Shown here in pieces: positions 8,247-18,168 of a DNA stretch of 64,000 bases (position 1 is the first letter of the stretch; every line of letters starts with the position of its first letter). The DNA is taken from the NCBI RefSeq assembly GCF_016775005.1, contig NZ_JAEUXI010000005.1, forward strand, positions 1 to 64,000. Reading direction: 5' to 3'. The notes beneath the pieces were generated by a model. The model saw nothing but the letters and a program-made list of their open reading frames with translations. It did not search any database and had not been told where the DNA came from. The position numbers and the translations under genes are program-made. Origin of the DNA: Streptococcus suis. Its GTDB lineage: Bacteria > Bacillota > Bacilli > Lactobacillales > Streptococcaceae.

Positions 8247-8798
8247 ATGACAAAAGCGCTGATTTCGATTGATTATACGGTGGATTTTGTGGCTGACCAG
8301 GGCAGATTAACCGCTGGAAAACCTGCTCAGGCTATTGCTGAGCGGATTGCTCAAGTGACCAAAGAAGCCTTTGAAAATGGGGACTATATCGTCTTTGCCA
8401 TTGATGGCCATGAAGAGGGGGATGACCTGCATCCTGAAAGCAAGCTCTTTCCGCCTCACAATATCATGGGAACGCAGGGACGAGATTTGTATGGTCCCTT
8501 GGCGGATTTTTATCAAGCAAACAAGGACCATGCGCGAGTGCGTTGGATGGACAAGCGACACTATTCGGCCTTTTCTGGAACGGACTTGGATGTTCGCTTG
8601 AGAGAACGCCGGGTGGATACTGTAGTCTTGACAGGTGTCCTGTCTGATATCTGTGTCCTGCATACAGCAATTGATGCCTATAATAAGGGTTATCGGATTG
8701 AGGTTGTTGTCTCTGCCATTGCCGCATTGACGGAGGAGAGTCATCAGTTTGCTCTCAACCATCTGCGACATGTGCTAGGTGCGACGATTGTAGATTAG
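8247..8798 (+). CDS. pncA: isochorismatase-family hydrolase, nicotinamidase-like
   Basis: Probably converts nicotinamide to nicotinate for NAD salvage. The 183-residue protein has the Asp-Lys-Cys triad of cysteine hydrolases: Asp in ISIDYTVDF near residue 8, Lys in DKRHYSAFSGT near 100, and Cys in TGVLSDICVLHTA near 137. The metal ligands in IDGHEEGD and HPES, near 54-68, resemble PncA. ATG 8247 is chosen; it is separated from the codY stop by one base, with a weak SD, suggesting translational coupling. NadD is encoded about 12 kb downstream. Substrate assignment is from family resemblance. Confidence 0.82.
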   Translation: MTKALISIDYTVDFVADQGRLTAGKPAQAIAERIAQVTKEAFENGDYIVFAIDGHEEGDDLHPESKLFPPHNIMGTQGRDLYGPLADFYQANKDHARVRWMDKRHYSAFSGTDLDVRLRERRVDTVVLTGVLSDICVLHTAIDAYNKGYRIEVVVSAIAALTEESHQFALNHLRHVLGATIVD

Positions 8799-8807
8799 GG
8801 TTTAGGA

Positions 8808-8831
8808 ACCAGTCGTTAGACTGGTTTTTTG
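8808..8831 (+). terminator. terminator of the codY-pncA unit
   Basis: Eight-bp stem AACCAGTC/GACTGGTT with GTTA loop, then further T residues. Confidence 0.9.
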
Positions 8832-8866
8832 CTGGAAAAGCTTCCATCTAAGGTTATTTCTACCTT

Positions 8867-8893
8867 TGTCTGGGGCTGGAAATATGGTATAAT
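8867..8893 (+). promoter_or_regulatory. gatCAB promoter
   Basis: TTGTCT, 15-base spacer, extended -10 TGGTATAAT ending 34 bases before gatC. The short spacer is compensated by the extended -10. Confidence 0.65.
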
Positions 8894-8927
8894 GAGAAGA
8901 TAGATTTCCATTAGGAGGAAAGTAAGA

Positions 8928-9230
8928 ATGAAGATTTCTGAAGCTGAAGTCCGTCACGTTGCCAAGCTGTCTAAGCTGGAATTTTCGGATCAAGAAACAG
9001 CGGAATTTGCGACAAGTTTGAGCAAGATTGTCGATATGGTTGAATTGCTCAATGAAGTAGATACGACAGGTGTTGCGGTAACGACCACTATGGCTGACCG
9101 TAAGAATGTCTTGCGAGCAGATATTGCCCAAAAAGGTGAGAGCCGTGAGGAACTTTTCAAAAATGTGCCTGAATCACAAGATAACTTTATCAAGGTACCT
9201 GCTATTCTAGACGGGGGAGGAGATGCCTAA
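8928..9230 (+). CDS. gatC: Asp/Glu-tRNA amidotransferase subunit C
   Basis: Small 100-residue subunit that stabilises GatA and bridges it to GatB in the amidotransferase that corrects Glu-tRNA(Gln) and Asp-tRNA(Asn). The N-terminal [17 protein letters not shown] and the PLLN-like NEVDTTGV segment are typical. It has a strong SD (AGGAGG), is the first gene of gatCAB, and overlaps gatA by one base (TAATG). Confidence 0.95.
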   Translation: MKISEAEVRHVAKLSKLEFSDQETAEFATSLSKIVDMVELLNEVDTTGVAVTTTMADRKNVLRADIAQKGESREELFKNVPESQDNFIKVPAILDGGGDA

Positions 9231-10696
9231 TGACGTTTAACAATAAAACTATTGATGAATTGCATGATCTCCTTGTCAAAAAGGAGATTTCTGCGGTGGA
9301 GTTGACCAAGGCAACTTTGGAAGACATTAAGAGCCGTGAGGGAGCTGTGGATGCTTTCTTGACTATCACAGAAGATGCGGCCTTGGCGCAGGCTGCGGCC
9401 CTTGATGAAAAAGGGATTGATGCGGACAATGTTATGGCAGGGATTCCTTTGGCAGTTAAGGACAATATCTCAACCAAGGGGATTTTGACCACGGCAGCTT
9501 CAAAAATGCTCTATAACTACGAGCCGATTTTCGATGCGACATCGATTGCTCAGGCCTATGCAAAGGATATGATTATTGTTGGTAAGACCAACATGGACGA
9601 GTTTGCCATGGGGGGCTCCAATGAAAATTCGGCCTTCAAACCAACCAAAAATGCTTGGGATCAGACCAAAGTTCCTGGTGGTTCATCAGGTGGTTCGGCT
9701 TCGGCTGTTGCTGCAGGTCAGGTCCGTTTGTCACTTGGTTCTGATACAGGTGGTTCTATTCGCCAACCAGCAGCCTTTAATGGTATCGTCGGTATGAAGC
9801 CGACCTATGGAACGGTGTCACGTTTTGGTTTGATTGCCTTTGGTTCATCTCTTGACCAGATTGGTCCATTTTCACAGACGGTTAAGGAAAATGCCCAGTT
9901 GCTCAATGTCATCTCTGGTCATGATGTCAAGGACGCTACATCAACGATCAATGAAATTGCTGACTTCACCAGCAAGATTGGTCAGGACATCAAGGGTATG
10001 AAGATTGCTCTGCCAAAAGAATACATGGGAGAAGGGATCGATCCGCAGGTCAAGGAAACCATTCTCAAGGCAGCTAAGCACTTGGAAAGCCTGGGAGCGA
10101 TTATCGAGGAAGTTAGCCTGCCACATTCTAAGTATGGGGTTGCTGTTTACTACATCATCGCTTCGTCAGAAGCTTCTTCTAACTTGCAACGTTTTGACGG
10201 TATCCGTTATGGTTTCCGGGCAGAAGATGCGACCAATTTGGATGAGATTTACGTGAAGACCCGTAGCCAAGGTTTTGGCGAGGAAGTCAAACGCCGTATC
10301 ATGCTTGGAACCTTCAGCCTGTCATCTGGTTACTACGATGCCTACTTCAAGAAGGCTGGTCAGGTGCGGACCTTGATTATCCAGGATTTTGAAAAAGTCT
10401 TTGCGGACTATGATTTGATTTTGGGGCCGACAGCTCCGACAGTTGCCTTTGGTTTGGATACGCTCAACCATGATCCTGTCGCTATGTACTTGGCGGATTT
10501 GTTAACAATTCCTGTAAACTTGGCAGGTCTCCCTGGTATTTCTATTCCTGCTGGTTTTGTGGAAGGTTTGCCAGTCGGTTTGCAGTTGATTGGTCCAAAA
10601 TACTCAGAAGAGACCATTTACCAAGTGGCTGCTGCCTTTGAAGCGACAACAGACTACCACAAGCAACAACCAGTGATTTTTGGAGGTGCTAACTAA
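9230..10696 (+). CDS. gatA: Asp/Glu-tRNA amidotransferase subunit A
   Basis: Amidase subunit that releases ammonia from glutamine. 488 residues. The amidase-signature triad is visible: Lys77 in LAVKDNIS, cis-Ser152 in [10 protein letters not shown] and nucleophile Ser176 in [11 protein letters not shown]. Start and stop codons overlap by one base with both neighbours, indicating tight translational coupling in gatCAB. Confidence 0.97.
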   Translation: MTFNNKTIDELHDLLVKKEISAVELTKATLEDIKSREGAVDAFLTITEDAALAQAAALDEKGIDADNVMAGIPLAVKDNISTKGILTTAASKMLYNYEPIFDATSIAQAYAKDMIIVGKTNMDEFAMGGSNENSAFKPTKNAWDQTKVPGGSSGGSASAVAAGQVRLSLGSDTGGSIRQPAAFNGIVGMKPTYGTVSRFGLIAFGSSLDQIGPFSQTVKENAQLLNVISGHDVKDATSTINEIADFTSKIGQDIKGMKIALPKEYMGEGIDPQVKETILKAAKHLESLGAIIEEVSLPHSKYGVAVYYIIASSEASSNLQRFDGIRYGFRAEDATNLDEIYVKTRSQGFGEEVKRRIMLGTFSLSSGYYDAYFKKAGQVRTLIIQDFEKVFADYDLILGPTAPTVAFGLDTLNHDPVAMYLADLLTIPVNLAGLPGISIPAGFVEGLPVGLQLIGPKYSEETIYQVAAAFEATTDYHKQQPVIFGGAN

Positions 10697-12135
10697 TGAA
10701 CTTTGAAACGATTATTGGTCTAGAAGTCCATGTGGAGTTGAATACCAACTCGAAAATTTTCTCACCTTCATCTGCTCATTTTGGTGAGGATCCAAATGCT
10801 AATACCAACGTGATTGACTGGTCTTTCCCAGGTGTCCTTCCTGTCCTTAATAAGGGTGTTGTGGATGCTGGTATCAAGGCTGCCTTGGCCTTGAACATGG
10901 ACATTCACAAGGACATGCACTTTGACCGTAAGAACTATTTCTATCCTGATAACCCTAAGGCCTATCAGATTTCCCAGTTTGACGAGCCGATTGGCTACAA
11001 TGGTTGGATTGAGATTGAGCTAGAAGACGGTACGACTAAGAAAATTCGTATCGAGCGTGCGCATTTGGAAGAGGATGCAGGTAAGAATACTCACGGGACA
11101 GATGGTTATTCTTATGTGGACCTCAACCGTCAGGGTGTTCCTTTGATTGAGATTGTATCAGAAGCAGATATGCGTTCTCCTGAAGAGGCCTATGCCTACT
11201 TGACAGCCCTCAAGGAAATCATCCAATACACTGGTATTTCAGATGTGAAGATGGAAGAGGGTTCTATGCGCGTGGATGCCAACATTTCCCTTCGTCCCTA
11301 TGGTCAAGAAAAATTTGGTACCAAGACTGAGTTGAAAAATCTCAACTCCTTCAACTATGTTCGTAAGGGCTTGCAGCATGAAGTAGAACGTCAGGCAAAA
11401 ATCTTGCGTTCAGGTGGTCAAATCCAGCAGGAAACACGTCGTTACGATGAGTCTACTGGTGAAACCATTCTCATGCGTGTCAAAGAAGGGTCAGCTGACT
11501 ACCGTTACTTCCCAGAGCCAGACCTACCGCTCTATGAGATTGATGATAGTTGGATTGAGGAAGTGCGTGCAGAATTGCCAGTCTTTCCAAAGGCTCGCCG
11601 TGCTCACTATGTGGAAAACTTGGGCTTGACCGCCTACGATGCTGGTCAATTGACGTCTACCAAGGCTCTGTCTGACTTCTTTGAAGCAGCAGTAGCAGCA
11701 GGTGGTGATGCTAAGCAGGTGTCTAACTGGTTGCAAGGAGACGTTGCCCAATTCCTTAATACTGATCAGAAGACGATTGAACAAATCTTATTGACACCTG
11801 AAAGTCTGGTGGAAATGATTGGCTTGATTGCGGACGGAACCATCTCGTCTAAGATTGCCAAGCAAGTCGTTGTCCACTTGGCTAAAAACGGTGGCTCTGC
11901 TAAGGCTTATGTTGAGAAAGCTGGTTTGGTACAGATTTCAGATCCTGCGGTCTTGATTCCGATTATCCATCAAGTCTTTGAAGATAATGAAGCGGCAGTG
12001 GCTGACTTCAAGTCTGGCAAACGCAATGCGGACAAGGCCTTCACAGGTTACCTGATGAAAGCAACAAAAGGACAAGCCAACCCACAAGTTGCACAGCAAC
12101 TCTTGGCACAAGAATTAGCTAAGTTGTTGGATTAA
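10696..12135 (+). CDS. gatB: Asp/Glu-tRNA amidotransferase subunit B
   Basis: Kinase/transamidase subunit that activates mischarged Glu-tRNA(Gln) or Asp-tRNA(Asn). 479 residues. It opens with the diagnostic [17 protein letters not shown] and has an extended N-terminal cradle followed by the C-terminal YqeY-like tail domain after about 330. The start overlaps the gatA stop (TAATG). Presence of gatCAB is consistent with the indirect Gln-tRNA pathway of streptococci. Confidence 0.97.
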   Translation: MNFETIIGLEVHVELNTNSKIFSPSSAHFGEDPNANTNVIDWSFPGVLPVLNKGVVDAGIKAALALNMDIHKDMHFDRKNYFYPDNPKAYQISQFDEPIGYNGWIEIELEDGTTKKIRIERAHLEEDAGKNTHGTDGYSYVDLNRQGVPLIEIVSEADMRSPEEAYAYLTALKEIIQYTGISDVKMEEGSMRVDANISLRPYGQEKFGTKTELKNLNSFNYVRKGLQHEVERQAKILRSGGQIQQETRRYDESTGETILMRVKEGSADYRYFPEPDLPLYEIDDSWIEEVRAELPVFPKARRAHYVENLGLTAYDAGQLTSTKALSDFFEAAVAAGGDAKQVSNWLQGDVAQFLNTDQKTIEQILLTPESLVEMIGLIADGTISSKIAKQVVVHLAKNGGSAKAYVEKAGLVQISDPAVLIPIIHQVFEDNEAAVADFKSGKRNADKAFTGYLMKATKGQANPQVAQQLLAQELAKLLD

Positions 12136-12147
12136 ATTGAATAGAAG

Positions 12148-12186
12148 AAACCGAGAATTCATTGTGAACTCTCGGTTTTTCTTTTG
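12148..12186. terminator. terminator between gatB and galR
   Basis: Stem AAACCGAGA/TCTCGGTTT with a long loop, T-rich on the plus strand. Placed between convergent genes. Confidence 0.8.
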
Positions 12187-12191
12187 CACTT

Positions 12192-13190
12192 TTAATAAGA
12201 ACTCTCCCGAATGACCAGTTGGGTACCCAGCTTGATTTTGCGGGGGTGGTGGAGCTGCGGACTCGCAATCACACGGTCCAGCAGCTGCATGGCTTCCTGT
12301 CCCATTTCTTCGGTATAGACACTGATAGAAGATAGGGCTGGGTAGACTTGGCGCGTGATGGCTGTATCGTTAAAGGTGATGAGTTGGACCCGCTCTGGCA
12401 CAGCGATTTGGTGCTCTTGAAGGGCTCTAAGGGCACCGACAGCTAGAGTGTCGTTTGCCATGAAGAAGGCTGGGGGCAGCTGGTCACCCAGGTTGGTAAT
12501 AGCCTGGCTCATCAGCTCATAGCCCGACTGGGTGGAGAACTTTCCTTGGTAGATGTAGTCTTCTTGGAGCATGCCCAAGGAGTCTAGATAGGTCCGAAAG
12601 GCAGTTAGGCGGGGGTCTGTTGGCAGTTGGTGTCCGTCTGTGGTTTCTTCCTGTCCGACTAGGAGTCCAATATCTGTCAGACCTTGTGAACGGAAGTGGT
12701 CGATAACTGTCTGAACAGAGTGTTCAAAGTCAGTTGTGACGCAGGAGAATCCTTCGGTCAGTGTATCAGAATCTACAAAGATCAGCTTGGGAGACAAGTT
12801 GGTCAGCTCTGCTATTTGCCCGGAAGAAAATTTACCAACCGCGATGATGCCGTCCAATCCTTGAAGGAGGGGATTGGCCAGGTCGTTGAAGGAGCGGACG
12901 ATTTGGTAGCCCAAGAGGCTAGCGGCTTGCTCGATGCTAGCTCGGATAGAGTAGTAGTAGAGGTCGGCTAGCTCTTCGCTCTCGGTGTACCACTGAACAA
13001 TACCGATGGTACCCTTGGGTTGTGGGGCTTGCTTTTTCAAATGCTTGGTGTATCCTAGTTCTTTTGCAGCAGCCAAAATGCGGTCGCGGGTTTCTTGGCT
13101 GACCGAGAGAGTCAGGTCTCCGTTTAGAACGCGTGATACGGCTGCTGCAGAAAGCTGGACCTTGTTTGCGATATCCTTAATGGTAACCAT
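12192..13190 (-). CDS. galR: LacI-family galactose operon repressor
   Basis: 332-residue LacI/GalR regulator. The N-terminal HTH is TIKDIANKVQLSAAAVSRVL followed by the hinge helix, then a periplasmic-binding-like sugar domain from about residue 60. The gene diverges from galK and is therefore the likely repressor of galKT. The start at ATG 13190 follows GGAGG at proper spacing. Effector is presumed to be galactose or a galactose phosphate. Confidence 0.9.
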   Translation of the reverse strand: MVTIKDIANKVQLSAAAVSRVLNGDLTLSVSQETRDRILAAAKELGYTKHLKKQAPQPKGTIGIVQWYTESEELADLYYYSIRASIEQAASLLGYQIVRSFNDLANPLLQGLDGIIAVGKFSSGQIAELTNLSPKLIFVDSDTLTEGFSCVTTDFEHSVQTVIDHFRSQGLTDIGLLVGQEETTDGHQLPTDPRLTAFRTYLDSLGMLQEDYIYQGKFSTQSGYELMSQAITNLGDQLPPAFFMANDTLAVGALRALQEHQIAVPERVQLITFNDTAITRQVYPALSSISVYTEEMGQEAMQLLDRVIASPQLHHPRKIKLGTQLVIRESSY

Positions 13191-13219
13191 CAGTTTTTCC
13201 TCCGTATGAATCTAGTCTT

Positions 13220-13248
13220 AGTATAGCATAAATGGCTTGATTAGTAAA
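13220..13248 (-). promoter_or_regulatory. galR promoter
   Basis: Minus strand TTTACT, 17-base spacer, TATACT. The -35 lies inside one of two direct repeats of TTAGTAAA (13241, 13252). Confidence 0.7.
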
Positions 13249-13259
13249 TATTTAGTAAA
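13241..13259 (+). promoter_or_regulatory. paired direct repeats in the galR-galK gap
   Basis: TTAGTAAA occurs at 13241-13248 and 13252-13259, one helical turn apart. The first overlaps the galR -35 and the second ends just before the galK -35 (13264). Candidate regulator sites for GalR or another factor; the half-site is not a canonical LacI palindrome. Confidence 0.4.
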
Positions 13260-13263
13260 ACTA

Positions 13264-13292
13264 TTGACTTTTTAAAATTGGAGTTGTACAAT
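13264..13292 (+). promoter_or_regulatory. galK promoter
   Basis: TTGACT, 17-base spacer, TACAAT, followed by a cre-like sequence at the start of transcription. Confidence 0.8.
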
Positions 13293-13295
13293 AAA

Positions 13296-13309
13296 AGAAA
13301 ACGATTACA
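13296..13309 (+). promoter_or_regulatory. cre-like catabolite repression site
   Basis: AGAAAACGATTACA matches the cre consensus TGWAANCGNTNWCA except for the first base. It lies immediately downstream of the galK -10, where CcpA binding blocks initiation. Confidence 0.65.
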
Positions 13310-13326
13310 AAATCAAGGAGGTTCTT

Positions 13327-14490
13327 ATGAACAAAGAACAACTCAAACAAGCCTTTCTCGATGTGTTTGGTCAAGAGGCAGATGCGACTTTCTTCTCACC
13401 AGGTCGGATTAATTTGATTGGTGAGCATACGGACTACAATGGTGGACATGTTTTTCCTGCGGCCATTACCTTGGGGACCTACGGTGCTGCTCGCAAACGT
13501 GACGACCAGCTTCTACGTTTTTATTCCGCAAACTTTGAAGAACTTGGAATTATCGAAGTGGATTTGAACAATCTGGTCTTTGATAAGGCGGACAACTGGA
13601 CCAACTATGCCAAAGGTGTTCTTAAGTTCTTGCAAGAAGCAGGTCACACTATCGATACAGGTATGGAGGTCTTTGTCTACGGTAACATTCCAAATGGTTC
13701 TGGTTTGTCTTCATCAGCTTCCTTGGAACTCTTGATTGGCATCATCGCAGAAGAGTTGTATGGTCTTGAATTGACGCGTCTTGATTTGGTGAAAATTGGG
13801 AAACAAACGGAAAATCACTTTATCGGTGTCAATTCTGGTATCATGGATCAGTTTGCTATCGGTATGGGAGCGGACCAGCGTGCCATTTATCTGGATACCA
13901 ATACTTTAGAATATGAATTGGTGCCACTGGATTTGGGTGACCATGTGATTGTCATCATGAACACCAACAAACGCCGTGAATTGGCAGATTCTAAGTACAA
14001 TGAGCGCCGTGCGGAATGTGAAAAAGCGGTGGAAGAATTGAATACAGTCTTGAATATTCAAACTCTGGGAGAATTGGATGAATGGACCTTTGATCAATAT
14101 AGCTATTTGATTAAGGATGAAAACCGTATCAAGCGTGCCCGCCATGCTGTTCTTGAAAACCAACGGACCTTGCAGGCTCGTAAGGCCTTGGAAGAAGGAG
14201 ATTTGGCAACCTTTGGTCGTTTGGTCAATGCTTCTCATGTTTCCTTGGAACATGATTATGAAGTGACAGGTTTGGAATTGGATACTTTGGCGCACACAGC
14301 TTGGGAGCAAGAAGGCGTTCTTGGTGCTCGGATGACAGGAGCTGGTTTTGGTGGCTGTGGTATTGCCATTGTCCATAAGGATAAGGTTGATGCCTTTACT
14401 GAAAATGTTGGTAAGACCTATACTGAGGTGGTCGGCTATGAACCAAGCTTTTATGTAGCTGAGATTGCTGGAGGCTCTCGCGTCTTATAG
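13327..14490 (+). CDS. galK: galactokinase
   Basis: GHMP kinase that phosphorylates galactose at C1, first step of the Leloir pathway. 387 residues. The substrate motif [15 protein letters not shown] lies near 26-40, the ATP loop GSGLSSSAS near 125-133 and the third GHMP motif GAGFGGCG near 338-345. The SD is AAGGAGG. The TAG stop codon is contained in the terminal repeat of a small inserted element (14487-14590), so the present C-terminus may have been set by that insertion. Confidence 0.95.
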   Translation: MNKEQLKQAFLDVFGQEADATFFSPGRINLIGEHTDYNGGHVFPAAITLGTYGAARKRDDQLLRFYSANFEELGIIEVDLNNLVFDKADNWTNYAKGVLKFLQEAGHTIDTGMEVFVYGNIPNGSGLSSSASLELLIGIIAEELYGLELTRLDLVKIGKQTENHFIGVNSGIMDQFAIGMGADQRAIYLDTNTLEYELVPLDLGDHVIVIMNTNKRRELADSKYNERRAECEKAVEELNTVLNIQTLGELDEWTFDQYSYLIKDENRIKRARHAVLENQRTLQARKALEEGDLATFGRLVNASHVSLEHDYEVTGLELDTLAHTAWEQEGVLGARMTGAGFGGCGIAIVHKDKVDAFTENVGKTYTEVVGYEPSFYVAEIAGGSRVL

Positions 14491-14590
14491 TCTTTCATTT
14501 TATCTTTTATTACTGCGTTAACTCACTTTGCCGTACTTCAGTACTGCCTGCAGTTCGTTGCCTTATACTAAAAGTAAACTGAAAGACTAT
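14487..14590. repeat. 104-bp TIR element between galK and galT
   Basis: Ends are imperfect terminal inverted repeats: ATAGTCTTTCA on the left and TGAAAGACTAT on the right, extending inward to about 25 bp (TTTTATTA matching TACTAAAA). The interior has GTACTTCAGTACTG-like dyads. A related element with similar ends lies at 27160-27423. No ORF, so MITE-like. It supplies the galK stop codon. Confidence 0.7.
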
Positions 14591-14614
14591 TATTAATAAT
14601 AGATTGGAGAAATG

Positions 14615-16093
14615 ATGACAGGATTGGTGGATCGTTTTGTTGAGCAGATCATTGCCAACAGTAGTTTTGAGGAAATGGATGCCCTTTACCTGCGCAATAG
14701 GGTCTTGGCTTTGGTTGGGGACCAGGTTTTAACAGTTCAAACAGATTTAGAGGACTTGATTGAATTAAAAGATGAGCTATTGGCTCATGGAGTTCGAACT
14801 GGTTTTGTGGGAGAATTGCTGGAAGAGCAAGACATGGTTGGGGCTTGTTTGATGGATTTGATGACTCCAAGTCCGAGTCAGGTCAATCGTGATTTTTGGC
14901 AGACCTATCAGGAAAATCCTGAACAAGCTGTGGCAGAGTTTTATGCCTTGAGTAAGCGCAATGACTACATCAAGGTGGCTGCTGTTGCCAAAAATATCTA
15001 TTATCAAACACCGACAGACTATGGAAACCTAGAGATTACCATCAATCTGTCTAAACCTGAGAAGGATCCCAAAGCTATTGCGGCAGCTCGCTTAGCAGAG
15101 GCTTCTAATTACCCTCAGTGCCTACTCTGTATGGAAAATGAGGGCTACCAGGGCCGCATCAATCACCCTGCACGCGCCAATCACCGCATTATCCGCTTGG
15201 ATCTTGGTCAGGAACAGTGGGGCTTCCAGTATTCGCCTTATGCTTACTACAATGAACATGCTATTTTCCTAAATCAGGAACATGTGCCGATGGTTATTAG
15301 TTCGCGAACATTTGAGCAGCTCTTAAACTTGCTAGACATCTTTCCAAATTATTTTGTCGGTTCCAACTCAGACTTACCAATCTCGGGTGGCTCCATCTTG
15401 ACCCACAATCACTATCAGGGTGGGCGGCACAGTTTTGCCATGGAAAAGGCTCCAATTGAGCACCAACTGGTCTTTGAGGGCTTTGAGTCCGTTTCGGCAG
15501 GTATTGTCAAGTGGCCCATGTCGGTCATCCGCTTGACCTCCGCAGATAAGCCATCGCTTCTTGGTTTAGCGACTAAGATCTTGGAAAAATGGCGGAGCTA
15601 CTCAGATGCTAGCGTTCAGATTAAGGCTGAGACGGATGGAACTCCCCATCATACCATCACCCCGATTGCCCGGAAACGAGGGGACTTGTACGAGCTGGAT
15701 TTGGTTCTCCGCGACAATCAAACCTCGGAAGAATTTCCAGATGGCATCTATCATCCACATCCAGATGTGCAACATATCAAGAAAGAAAATATCGGCTTGA
15801 TTGAGGTCATGGGCTTGGCGATTCTGCCTCCACGCTTGAAAGCAGAATTGGCTGAAGTCAAGAAATACTTACTCGGTCAAGCTAATCAGGTGGCAGCTTA
15901 TCATCAGCCTTGGGCGGACAGGTTAAAAGCAGAATATCCAGTTGTGACAGAAGAGACAGCTGAAGAGGTCATTCGAGATTCTGTTGGCCACATTTTTGCC
16001 CGCGTCTTGGAAGATGCAGGTGTCTACAAACGAACACCGGAAGGTCAGGCAGCCTTTATGCGATTTATTGAGTTTGTGGGTCTCAAACAATAA
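14615..16093 (+). CDS. galT: UDP-glucose:hexose-1-phosphate uridylyltransferase, Firmicutes class II
   Basis: Transfers UMP between UDP-glucose and galactose-1-phosphate. About 492 residues, matching the long Firmicutes class rather than the E. coli class. The active region [14 protein letters not shown] lies near 261-274 and the conserved [13 protein letters not shown] segment near 183. Two adjacent ATG codons (14612, 14615) exist. The second is five bases from GGAG and is preferred. The 104-bp repeat lies between it and galK, so expression may depend on read-through across that structured element. Confidence 0.93.
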   Translation: MTGLVDRFVEQIIANSSFEEMDALYLRNRVLALVGDQVLTVQTDLEDLIELKDELLAHGVRTGFVGELLEEQDMVGACLMDLMTPSPSQVNRDFWQTYQENPEQAVAEFYALSKRNDYIKVAAVAKNIYYQTPTDYGNLEITINLSKPEKDPKAIAAARLAEASNYPQCLLCMENEGYQGRINHPARANHRIIRLDLGQEQWGFQYSPYAYYNEHAIFLNQEHVPMVISSRTFEQLLNLLDIFPNYFVGSNSDLPISGGSILTHNHYQGGRHSFAMEKAPIEHQLVFEGFESVSAGIVKWPMSVIRLTSADKPSLLGLATKILEKWRSYSDASVQIKAETDGTPHHTITPIARKRGDLYELDLVLRDNQTSEEFPDGIYHPHPDVQHIKKENIGLIEVMGLAILPPRLKAELAEVKKYLLGQANQVAAYHQPWADRLKAEYPVVTEETAEEVIRDSVGHIFARVLEDAGVYKRTPEGQAAFMRFIEFVGLKQ

Positions 16094-16107
16094 TGGCAGC
16101 AAAGAGT

Positions 16108-16360
16108 GGGAGTGGGACAGAACTCGACCAATCTAAAAAGAGTTCGTCAACAATTCCTTATTTCCAGTTGTTGAGCTGAAACAGTCTATCCCCAGACTGT
16201 TTCACTCCCACCCCCGCACAGTTGATTAGGTCAGATTTGGAGTGTGAAACACGAATTGCTGAGATTTGCTTCGCAAATCTTATCTCCAACCTTTAACAGT
16301 CCACTGGACTGTTAAAGCCAATCAACCACTGCGCTGAGATGTTGACGCGAACTTAGGGAA
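16108..16360 (+). repeat. dispersed structured repeat, copy A
   Basis: The 341-bp gap between galT and the permease is largely this repeat. It begins GGGAGTGGGACAGAACTCG. The core holds CCCCGCACAGTTGATTAGG and TCAGATTTGGAGTGTG, and the end CTGCGCTGAGATGTTGAC. The arm GTTGATT can pair with AATCAAC. This copy carries extra internal hairpins (GAAACAGTCT/AGACTGTTTC, AACAGTCCA/TGGACTGTT). Related copies lie at 22356, 23834 (inverted) and 56342. Confidence 0.8.
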
Positions 16361-16394
16361 GGGGTCCTGTCTTTTTCCTTCATGCCTACTCTTT

Positions 16395-16403
16395 TGGTAT
16401 AAT
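16395..16403 (+). promoter_or_regulatory. extended -10 promoter of the DMT permease gene
   Basis: TGGTATAAT about 30 bases before the ATG; no clear -35 is visible. Confidence 0.55.
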
Positions 16404-16434
16404 GGGAGTATTCGCATTGTGAAAAGGAGATAGG

Positions 16435-17340
16435 ATGACAGAAAAACAAAAAGGGACCCTGATTACCCTTATAGCAGGTATTGCTTGGGGGCTTTCGGGG
16501 GTGAGTGGCCAGTATTTGATGACAAGGGGGCTGGCAGTTGAGTTGCTGACTTCCCTACGACTTCTGATAGCTGGAGTTTGTTTACTGACAATAGCCTGGT
16601 GGACGGCACGAAATGATCTTGTTCGCTTGCTCCGTCACAAAAGGGATTTACTTATGACCTTGGTCTTTGCCTTACTAGGCTTGGTGCTCAATCAGATGGC
16701 CTATCTGCAAGCCATCTCCCATACAAATGCAGGGACTGCAACGGTCTTACAATATCTTTGCCCGATTTTGGTTTTGGGTTATTCCTGTATTCGATTGAAG
16801 CAACTGCCAAGCTGGGTGGAGGTTTTATCGATTGTCCTAGCTGTGTCAGGAACCTTTCTGATTGCTACACATGGTCACCTGGATCAGCTGGCAGTTACAC
16901 CGCTTGGCTTGTTCTGGGGAATTTTTTCAGCCTTTACCTATTCGCTCTACATTATCCTTCCAGCCCGACTGATTCGTCAATACGGGAGTTTAGTGGTGAT
17001 TGGTCTGGGCATGTTGATGGGGGGAATCATTGAAAGCATTGGGTTCCAAACCTGGCAGTATCCGCTAGTAATGGATGGCGGTATTCTCTTGGGCTTACTG
17101 GGAATTGTTGGTGTTGGGACCATTTTTGCCTATACCGCCTTTCTCAAGGGTGTCAGCATGGTTGGACCGGTCAATGGTAGCTTGTTGGCTTCGATTGAGC
17201 CCATTGCTTCAGTTTTTTTTGCTGTTTGGTTGGTGAATGAGGTCTTCTATCCAATTGATTTCCTTGGGATGGTCTTAATTCTCTTCGCAGTACTATTGAT
17301 TTCAATCAAAGATATTCTTTTTACAAGGGGCAGTAAATAG
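16435..17340 (+). CDS. EamA/DMT-family permease
   Basis: 301-residue integral membrane protein with about ten hydrophobic segments in two repeats of five, the EamA architecture of drug/metabolite transporters. Each half has the family glycine-rich start (TLIAGIAWGLSGVSGQYLM and PLGLFWGIFSAFTYSLYII). The second half ends with GPVNGSLLASIEPIASVFFA, a strongly conserved motif. Substrate unknown; amino-acid or metabolite export is common in the family. The SD AAGGAGA precedes ATG 16435. Confidence 0.85.
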   Translation: MTEKQKGTLITLIAGIAWGLSGVSGQYLMTRGLAVELLTSLRLLIAGVCLLTIAWWTARNDLVRLLRHKRDLLMTLVFALLGLVLNQMAYLQAISHTNAGTATVLQYLCPILVLGYSCIRLKQLPSWVEVLSIVLAVSGTFLIATHGHLDQLAVTPLGLFWGIFSAFTYSLYIILPARLIRQYGSLVVIGLGMLMGGIIESIGFQTWQYPLVMDGGILLGLLGIVGVGTIFAYTAFLKGVSMVGPVNGSLLASIEPIASVFFAVWLVNEVFYPIDFLGMVLILFAVLLISIKDILFTRGSK

Positions 17341-17353
17341 GCTGCTCTTTTTT
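17330..17353 (+). terminator. terminator after the DMT permease
   Basis: GGGCAG/CTGCTC stem with one G-T pair and T6, overlapping the stop codon. The cutC promoter starts eight bases later. Confidence 0.6.
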
Positions 17354-17361
17354 GTGTGCTA

Positions 17362-17370
17362 TGATATAAT
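17362..17370 (+). promoter_or_regulatory. cutC promoter, extended -10
   Basis: TGATATAAT, a perfect extended -10, 33 bases before the cutC ATG. Confidence 0.6.
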
Positions 17371-17403
17371 GGAAAGAAAAGGCTTTCAATAAAAGGAGGG
17401 TTT

Positions 17404-18033
17404 ATGATTAAAGAATTTTGTGCTGAGAATCATGAACAAGTTGCATGTGCCCTAGCTTTAGGGAGTCAACGGATCGAACTCTGTGATAACCTGGCAGTCG
17501 GAGGAACCACACCGAGTTATGGTGTGATGGAGTATGTCTGTCAATTGGCTCACCAACAAGAGGCGACGGTCATGACCATGATTCGTCCGAGGGGAGGAAA
17601 TTTTCATTACAGCCCTGAGGAGGTGGCCATGATGCTGGTGGATTGCCGCATAGCCAGACAAGTAGGCTCAGATGGCTTGGTTTTCGGTGCGCTGACAGAG
17701 GAAAACTGGCTGGACGAGCCAGTCCTAAAACAATTGGTCGAGGCATCGGATGGGGGCGAACTGGTCTTTCACATGGCTTTTGACCTGATTCCTAGAAGTC
17801 GCCAGAAGGAGGCCATTGATTGGCTAGCTGACCATGGTTTTCAGCGAATCCTGACCAGAGGCCATATCAGTGGCTCTGCCTTGGAGCACTGGCAATGGTT
17901 AAAGGAAATCATGGACTATGCGCGTGGTAAGATTGAAATCCTAGTAGGGGGAGGCTTGACCAAAGAAAATCTCCCTCAATTAATGGACTTGCTAGAGCCA
18001 GATCAAGTCCATGGGACTCGCTTGTTCTGGTAA
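17404..18033 (+). CDS. cutC: copper homeostasis protein CutC family
   Basis: 209-residue TIM-barrel protein of the CutC family, implicated in copper handling although the biochemistry is unsettled. Typical features are RIELCDNLAVGGTTPSYG near 19-36, MIRPRGGNFHYS near 59-70, FHMAFDL near 120 and ILTRGHISGSA near 142. The strong SD AAGGAGGG precedes the ATG. Single-gene unit by promoter and spacing. Confidence 0.88.
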   Translation: MIKEFCAENHEQVACALALGSQRIELCDNLAVGGTTPSYGVMEYVCQLAHQQEATVMTMIRPRGGNFHYSPEEVAMMLVDCRIARQVGSDGLVFGALTEENWLDEPVLKQLVEASDGGELVFHMAFDLIPRSRQKEAIDWLADHGFQRILTRGHISGSALEHWQWLKEIMDYARGKIEILVGGGLTKENLPQLMDLLEPDQVHGTRLFW

Positions 18034-18111
18034 TGTTTGTCTCTATTCTCTCCATTGATGGCTAGATAAGATTGTCAAACTGTTTTAATTTTCTGACAAA
18101 ATATGAAAGGG

Positions 18112-18140
18112 TTTACAAAAAGATAGAAAATTGTTACAAT
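18112..18140 (+). promoter_or_regulatory. promoter of the orphan gene at 18169
   Basis: TTTACA, exact 17-base spacer, TACAAT, 28 bases before the ATG; a strong-looking constitutive promoter. Confidence 0.75.
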
Positions 18141-18168
18141 AAAGTCAGTAATTATCGGGGAGGATTAT

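Noticed and set aside
16108-16360. Repeat copy A considered as an operon terminator or small RNA gene
   Set aside because: Sequence-related copies occur at unrelated sites, including inside a gene; no clear T-run or promoter of its own.
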